Origin: Diadema setosum
Taxonomy: Eukaryota > Echinodermata > Echinoidea > Diadematoida > Diadematidae
Direction: 5' to 3'
NCBI GenBank assembly: GCA_033980235.1
Contig: CM067067.1
Span: 6,732,789 to 6,796,788 of the forward strand
DNA length: 64,000 nucleotides
Position numbers and translations under genes: made by a program. Positions 51,801-60,800 of this stretch are shown one piece after another. Position 1 is the first letter of the stretch; the number at the start of each line of letters is the position of its first letter. The notes beneath the pieces were generated by a model. The model saw nothing but the letters and a program-made list of their open reading frames with translations, was not told the DNA's origin and made no database searches.

Positions 51801-54800
51801 CAGGGGAAGGGGGGGGGGGGAGGGTTCCTAATGGAGCTTAAATTGTACATTTTCGTCTTCTTTTTGAGCACCCCATGACCGATATTCACCAAACTTGGCA
51901 TGTAGCATCCCTAGGGGGATAGGATCTCAATTTGATAAAATGGGCACCGTGTCCCAACTGGGGGGAGGGGGGGGGGGGGCAGGGGCGCCTCCAATCCCCC
52001 CAAATTAAGGAATCTTTGACAATCTTCTTCTCTAGAACCAGAAGTGATAGAGCTAAAATTGATACTAATGGGGGGGGGGGGGGGGAGGGGGTCCAAGTTT
52101 AGGCCCTAATGGTACATTTTCATCTTCTACTTGAGAATGCATGGTCAAATTTTAGTGGAGCTGTGTGTAATTTAGATTAGTGACTGCATGAAAGGTGAAC
52201 TTGCGATACTCAGGTGAGCGCTAGACCCCTGGGTCTCTTGTTAGTCACAGTGTTAATTCTGATAATAGGAGTACTAGGTAGCCTCTCTATTTTACAGAGT
52301 TTGTATCACAGCTTTAAAAAGTCTGGTAATTTTCATGGATCACTGATAGATCATGAAGATGAACTGATTGAATTTTTCAGTGATATCTGTGAAAGTTGTT
52401 AAAGATTATGTTTGACTTTGTGTGAGATTTCAGCAGTGTATGTCTTCACGTTTTTGTAAAAAAAATCTTAATTTACTCTTCTGTTTGGAAAAAAAAATGT
52501 ATTTTTTCTTGTTCCCTCTTTTCTTTATGAATTTATGAGAAAAAAGGCAATAAAACAGACAGAAACAGGGGCAAGAAAAGTCTCGAAAATGTCATTGAAT
52601 CGCGGTACGAGTTGAAAGAGTATTACAAGCTGGTACTTAATTCTGATTAGATCCATAAAAATATTATTCAATCTCAGCACTGTAAATAATGTAGAGCTGT
52701 AAAATGAGCGTGCCATTCTTTCTTCTCTTTCTTGCAGCGTTTCCTGCCGGCTTTAAAGGCACTGGACTTGAGTCACAATAACATCAGGCACACCAGAGAC
52801 TACCTGGAGGTAAGGAAACTGAGCTGGTATAGCCATTTTGTCAATGCTGGCTGGGGACATGTGAACGCTGGCACGGCCAAAGTCTGGCATTACTACTTCC
52901 TCTTTCTGTCTGATTTCCTCAGTTCGTTCTTGCTTTAGGGATGTCTGCTTGTTTTTATTTTTTAAATGAATTTGGCTTGCATGACTGCTTTTCAAATTAA
53001 AAAGGATTTATTTTGTACTACTTCCTGTATGATTCCTCAATGACATCACAAGGATATTTGATTAATTTTTCGATATGTGTGTATACAGTGCACTCCCGTT
53101 AAACCGAGCACGGTTATAACGAAATTCCTGTTACAACAAAGTAAAAATTCAGGCCCCAGCATTATCCGCTCTGTTTTTAATTGCTTATTTGTTCCGTTAT
53201 AACAAAATTTCGATATTATGAAAGAAAACTGCCAGTCCTGAGGACTTTGTTATAATGGGAGTCCACTGTATTTTACTTTTAATTTGCTTTCCATTGAATG
53301 GAAAATTTTTGTATTAGTCGAGGCTCAGCATTAAATTTTTTCTATTTTGATGGCCCATCAAATTCATGAAATTGCATGTAATGGTGGCCTGAAAATAAAA
53401 TCTGTGGCCCAAAATGTAAAGGAAAACATAAAAATTGAAATAAAACATTACAATAATATGATAAATCATGAGAATTATGTGAAAATTGGCAGGCATGACA
53501 AAGTGTGTGAAATTGCACATAGTGTGACTTAGAGGTAAAAATGTAGAACATTAGAAAACTGGAAAAGCACTCTGAGAGCAGAGACCTCCGCCAAGCAGTT
53601 ACTTTCCACCGATGATCTTGCTCTTCCCAAAGAGATTTTTTTCTCCTCTCCAGCACTGGGGAAAAGCTCTTTTGGCTCTTCCATAGAGATTGTTATCAGT
53701 GATTTCCACCCATGGGTATACATGCTGAAAAATTGTCCGATTTCCCAATGTAGAAGCCTTTGTTACGTCATAAACCCTCGGCTGCGTGGTGTGCCTCGCC
53801 CTACAGCATAAAGTGGAGCACACACTTTAGTGCCCGTATAAAAACCTCAAAAATGTGCAGCTTGAACTCCCAAGTTCATTGACCCTACCTGCCAAAATAT
53901 AAAAAATCCTTCATAAATTCCCCCAAAATTTTCGGATCACTAGCCAAATTTAATCATCTGTTACTTGTGTCATTCTCATCCTTTCCTGTAAGTTTCATCC
54001 AAATCCGTTAACTACTTCTTGAGTTATTTTGCACACGGGCAAACAAATTAACTAACAAACAAACCAACAGTAACGAAAACATAACCTCCACCCTTGGCAG
54101 AGGTAATGAAATGATTTAATAAAATATGTATATTGAGGATATCTTAACTACCAGGTATGGAATTTCAGTGCAGACTCTAGTACAGGTCAGTCGGAGACAT
54201 GTGAGGTGATAACAACATTCTTTCCTCCAGTTTTGATATGTTATTGCAACTAATATAATTACTCTGTGAATGTATGGGAAACTTAATGTTTACAAAAAAA
54301 TATACACAAGGTAAAAATCACCAGGATCTGTTTGTCAACAAAAGTGTGGACACTGATAAGTGTGAATAGAGATTTAAGGAATAACTAGTGTCAGATTTTT
54401 TGACCTCCCAAAAGTGTGTAAGTTTTTTGTGTATACATACAGCAAACATCTCAACTTTTGCTTGGTTTATAAAGAGACAGTTGAATTTGAATAAGTAGGG
54501 CCTTGTAGATCAGTATCGATTCATTTCAGACCTTGCTCTGGTTGAAACGTTGGCATAAAATTATGTGCATTATGACAGTATGATTCTCAGTACTAAAGAA
54601 GTGAATAATTGTATTGTTGTGCACCAGAGCATACCAGAGATCACGCAACTGAACCTGAGCTTCAACCAGCTGACCCGCATCCCGCCCATGGGGGACATGG
54701 TGCCCAATCGTCTCCATACCCTCATCCTGCGCGGCAACAACATTGAGAGTCTGTCCGGCATCGAGTACTTAGAGGACCTCAGGACCCTGGACCTGGCCAA

Positions 54801-57800
54801 GAACGCCATCTTTGACACCTCCGAGCTCTTCTCCCTTGGCTACCTGCACAGCCTCAGAAATGTGAGTGCCACTGCATCCTGCGCAGTAACCATGGCAACT
54901 CTTTGGATGAGGGTGGCAAGAGATGTCTTGCAAGTGATGATGAGTGCTGTAGAAAGACATCAAAATGTTAACAATTGCAGATTTACTTTTCAATCATTCA
55001 TAGATAAATGATTGACTTCTGGGGGGCATTTCATGAAGGAACATGTCGGATAAAATGTCCGACAAGTCAATTATATCTGACAAGTTCAGAGAAATCAGCC
55101 AATCAGACTAAAGAATTTCTCAAAACTTGTCGGATATAATTGACTTGTCAGATATTTTATCCGACAAGTTCCTTCATAAAATGCCCCCCTGGTATTCAGT
55201 CGTAATCATTTTCAGTGGACACAGAGGGTCAGAACTTAATTCTTCTCAAGCTCATTAGGTGGAGTCAGAGCATCAAGATGTTACATGGCACCCACATTAG
55301 TTGATGTACAAAAAAGGGAATGCGGTACTGTCATTTTGCAAATTGCAGAAGTAAGGAATTTCATCATAATGTGGTTAAGCTGAGATTGTGTGTACACAGA
55401 TTATTAGTTTGAGACTTGAATTGATAATGTGACCATGGCACATGTTTACAGGGAATTTCCATCAATGTTGCTCATTGTTTCCTCCACTCCCCCAGATGTA
55501 TTTCCATGGCAACCCGTTCACGTTTGAAGGAAAGTGGAGGGTTGTGGTGGCTGGATACCTAGCACCAGAGGCAGCTCAAGTCAGGGTGAGTTCGCTGTAT
55601 TTCTTGATGCTCAGTAGAATGCTGTATAGAATTGGTCTCTGTTAGGATGAAAGCGTACTTTGTACCGCTGCAACAAATTTTCTCCATTTTTGTTTGTAAT
55701 TATTATACCCCCGCCAAACGAAGTTTGAAGGGGGTATATAGGAATCAGCTGGACGGTCGGGCGGTCAGTCGGGCGGTCGGTCGGGCGGTCGGTCCGTTGC
55801 AAATCTTGCGTCGCGAACTACTTCCTCAGTTTTCAACCGATTCCCATAAAACTTGGCACAGATGTGTGCCTTGGGTTGTAGATGTGCAAGACGTATTTTT
55901 TGACAGTACCCAAAAGTACGTTGCCATGGTAACGGCATATAATGGGCAAAAATGGGTACAAATCTTGCATCGCGAACTCCTCCCACAGTTTTTGATCACT
56001 TTTTATGAAATTAGGTACAGATGTTCATCTGAATATGTTAATGTGCAAGACACATATTTCCGCAGTGGCAAAAAGTGCGTTGCCATGGTAACGGCATGTT
56101 ATTGGTAAAATATAGGGCAAAATGCTTCATGGCAAAACTGCTTCATCAGTGTTCTTCCAATTCTCATGGAATTCATATTGAATGTTTGTCTTAGGATATA
56201 GGTCAGCATGACACATTTCTTGACAGTGACAAAAAGTATGTTGCCATGGTAACAGCTCACATATTATGAGCCAAAATGATGGAAAATTTTGTGTTGCAAA
56301 CTACTTCCTCAGTTTTTGCCCAATTTCCATGAAACTTGGTACAGATGTGTGCCTTTGGTTGTAGATGTGCAAGACGCATTTTCCGACAGTACCCGAAAGT
56401 ACGTTGCCATGGTAACGGCATATTAATGGCAGAAGATCAAGGAAAGATCTTGCGGATTTAACTACTTCCTCAGTTTTTTGACCAAAGCTTATGAAATGTT
56501 GTTTGGCGGGGGTATAACCAGTCGCTGTAGCGACATTTCTAGTTGTGTTTAATATCATTGAAAGTAACTCTCCTTATCATAAAAGAGGCAATCAACCAGC
56601 CCCCCCCCCCCCACATTTTGGGGAACATTCCAGCCTTGCTGCCACTTTTAGGTGTGCAAGTGTAAATAACCCTACTACAAGCTGCATACCTGTATTCATA
56701 CTTGATTGTGGACTGGCACAAAAATTCCTATAGCATTGTACACACACTGTCCAAAGCCTGTGGTAAAGAAAGGCTTAATGTTGAGCTTCTTACCATTTAC
56801 TAATTTATACACCTCAGTGGTTTGGGAACATTGTGCTCGAGGATGCAGGTGTCCTGGCAGGGCTTGAACCCGTGGTCTTCCCACTCAAGAGAGCAGTGTA
56901 CATCTGCTAGGCCAGGGCACCCCACCATGCCCTAGAATCCCCATCATTCCGTAGCACCCCCACCATACCGTAGCACCCCAATCCTATGGCTAGGTAGATC
57001 ACTAATCCTGGTCAAATGTTGCCAAATCAACAAATGAGTGGCAAACAAACATATCAAAGGTAGGATGTGACAAAAGACAGCAGTATGAAAAGTGGATAAT
57101 CCTTCTGACAGACTTCAGGATCAGTCACAGAAGAAAAGAGATCTATAAACTTTTCTGAAGGGTATATGGTAGAAGCAATGTCAGGTGCATTTTGTGAAAG
57201 GCTAGCAATAGAGTAAAACAAGAAAGGATGGTGAAATGGTTGTGCCAAGATGCCATTGGCACAATTGAAAAGAATGACACGAAGAATTGTCATTGTGAAT
57301 TCAGAGGGAGGAAGAGTGTATATTCTCTCAGTATTTTACATATCTTGTACATATCTTAGAGTGTCTTCAGTGAGGTCAACTTCTAAACTGCAATGGCTAT
57401 CTTTGTTTTTTCCCAAAGAATGTGGACAGATGGAATATGAATGCTAGTTTTCTTTCACAAGTGGTAAATTTGAGGTTGAAGATGGTTGATTTTAATGTGT
57501 GTTTGTGTGTGAATTTTGCAATTTTGTTCTTGTTTTCCAGACATTCATTGATGAATTCCTTCTCAGCAAAGCAGAGTTGCTGGTAAGATGATATTCTCTG
57601 TTCAGTTTTCAGACTTTCAAGAAATGTTCTTTCACTGTCTAGTCATAAAAACTACCTTCTGTTTGATAAAAATGTATGATGGAAGTCCTGCTGTACTTTG
57701 TCATTTAGTTTTTATGTGTGCTCACGTTTGTCAGCTAATTGTGCACAATTGTAGATTGTAAGAAAATGTCTGTCTATTGCTCTGCAAACAACAAATATTG

Positions 57801-60800
57801 TATGTATTCTTCATGTCTGTTGTGCAAAACTCTGCTGGAAACTTAAAGGGACTGCACAGTTCTGGTTTAGGTGAGGATTTAGCATTTAATGTTTTGCGAG
57901 ATATTCATAAACCACTCTATTAGATGTCAAAGAGTATGCAATTCTAAGGGGAATCAAAAGTTTATTTGATGAAAATCGGTTTTGAAATTGCTGAGATATC
58001 CAAAAACAAGGTGAAACAAAGAGATTGTAATGTGGCCTGTCGCCTTTTATAATTATCACTTTTTTGGATATCTCAGTCATATGAAAACCAGTTTTCATCA
58101 AATAAATGTTGAATCCTTCTTAGAATTACATGCTCTTTCATATTTCATAAGGGGTTTCTCATTATCTCACATAGGAATGTTATAAACCTGAATCCTCACC
58201 TCAACCAGTACTGCGCAGTCCCTTTAAGTCAGGTGTGAATCAGGAAAGTATACATGCATGTCACATTAAATATATCATAATTTGTTTGCAAAATGGATTG
58301 ATTTGTGGAATAAATTTCTGCAAATTCGTGGAAGCATTTCAATTTGCAATCACACATTTTTTTTTTTTTTTTCAAACAGCAGACTTATCATCACCATACA
58401 CACAATTAGCTTGCTCAGATATATAGCTGTGCAGTTCACCGTTAATTATTCATGTAGACATAATTCATGCTTCTCACAAGATTGATTGCCTTGCACTTTA
58501 ACCATTGACCCTTGACCTTTCACACAGGTGGTTCCAAAGAAGAGTCTGGAGAGGCCAGTCTGTCCGGAGTACATCTCAGACAACTTCTGTGCCTCTTACC
58601 AGTCCCCGGAGCGTTCCTACGATAACCTGGAGGAGTCTTTGGACGTGGACCAGAGTGAGAAGAAGAGGAAAATGAGGGTCAAGCGGTCATCCCTCAAGGT
58701 CAGAAATGCCTCCATCAGTGAGCAGTCAGACGAGCATTCTTCCAGGGGGCGGTCAAGGACCTCCAGTGATAGTGGTAAGCTGCCTTGGCTTCATCTCTTG
58801 ATTTTAGCTATACAGACTGTATTCAGGAAAACTTACCTATAGTGACTTCATTTGCTTTCCACTGTTCATGTCAATACTGTGACATTCAGCTGTATGTGTA
58901 ATAAATTTTTGTTTTGTTTTGTAGTTTTAGTGTTTTAATTCAGGATATCTAAGCAACATTTTCTCTGCGACACCAGCATAAGTGACAGTCATCTTGCAAT
59001 ATTCACAAATTCAAGTGAGTCACCTCCTAGTTGTCAAGGCTGATAACTCAATGACAGACACTGTCAATTAAGGTCATATTACAATTCTGGCTGCAGATGC
59101 TACTTTAAGGCTAAATATTCAGGAAATGAGATTGGAATAAACCACAGACATATTGAGAGTACCATTGTCTGTGTCATGGAAAGGCTTTCTTACTTTTGAT
59201 GTGACTTCACCCTTCTACAATTTTCCAGCTGCCAAGTCCACGGCCATCTCCAAGTCCACACCTGGCACCGACGCTAAGAAGGAGTTTGAAGTGATGCGCA
59301 AGATGCATGGAAAAGATTGGCTTCTGGCCTTGCAGAACCCTTATGAAGATGTCTCCAAGCCAGTGCAGCCATTGGTCAAGGATGCCAAAGAAACTGACCC
59401 CACACCTGGACATGCTTCCCCTGACAAGCAAGGGGATGGAGGACAAGGAAGAAATTCCAAGGCGATCGTGAAAGCTGATGTCCATGTCATCCCGGAAGCA
59501 GTGGGGTCGGATTCACAGGGCCCTGTACAAGAGACCAGAACGAGAGTAGATGCGGATTCAAAAGAAGGGGTTGCTGTGGCAACGGAGGACAATGCCGTAG
59601 AGCTATCGGCCGACGCCCAGTCATCAGAGCAGATTGATCTGCTCATGAGGCAAGACTCAGAGCTCCGAGTGAGAATAAGGGACGGAGATTTGAATGATGT
59701 AGAGCACCCAGGCAAGACATCTAATGGTAAGGGATATCAAAATGCAAGTCAGCACCATGTTTGAGCCCATTTATATGAATGAGGAAAATCCAGATGAACA
59801 GAACAGTAGGAGTTCCATCAGAATCACATGTAGAATAAGAAAGCAGGGGAATTTTAGTTCTTCACAATTTTTTATTTTTTTCCACCAAAATAGTGATGTT
59901 GGATTCAACCACATGTGCAAATTAGAAAAGGTGAAGATGACATCACATAACATCTCCCTCATTGGTTGATTGGTTGGTTAACCATTACATCTCCCCCCCC
60001 CCCCCCCAGCCTGGAGTCATTGCTGCTAGGTTATTTCAAGATTACAATATCTTGATGCAGAGGATACATTTTTTCTTTTATTTCGTGTAAAACATGAGAA
60101 TTTGATTAAAGGAAACCAAAGCCCAGATATAAACGTAGATTTAGTGAGAACAGCAATATTTGTTGAACATATCGGTGAAAGTTTGAGGAAATGATACATT
60201 CAAAAGTTACGAATCACACAAAATTTTTGTCAAAATCACCTTGAACATCGTGTAGAATTGCTCTGCAACATGAAAAATCAATACAAGTAATTTTCATGAA
60301 ATAGTATTACATCTGCATTTTAAGCTTCTCATGTTTTTGCAGGAACATAATAACTACTAACTCTCGACGAGGCTATTGATATGGTTTGTTTCAAGGGTGG
60401 GGTGTGTCTCTCAGGTACACTGTCACTTGATACATAGCATCAAAGACAACTTCCAATGCATGAAGCTACGTTATGTGACATTGCATTATGACTGATGTTA
60501 CAACGTGTCATATGGCTGGCCTGTGTCATTAAAAACAAACAAACAGACAAACAAACAAACAAATTGTTCTATTCCATGCCACCTATCACAGATGAGCCAG
60601 ATTTGTGTGGTCCATTCCTCGTCCGTCTGGTGGGCACAGATCCCCCGGTGGAGCTCTTTGTGACCGTCAAACCGTCTGTTATCGAGGAGAAGAATATTTA
60701 TGGCAAGGTGGTGCAGCGCCTGGATACCAGGAGTCTGAAAGGGTGAGAGCTGCGGCAGTCTTGGGTTCCATATTTTAAAGTCAAAGACCATAATGATAAC

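Noticed and set aside
51440..52096. Proline/glycine-rich frames on the minus strand
   Set aside because: They come from repeated polyG/polyC runs in the Helentron-like element.
55632..56108. 158-aa frame with repeated LHRELLPQF words
   Set aside because: It is the tandem internal repeat of the Helentron-like element read as protein; no domain and no conservation argument.
59207..59715. Minus-strand frames of 92 and 124 aa
   Set aside because: Shadows of STK11IP exon 10.
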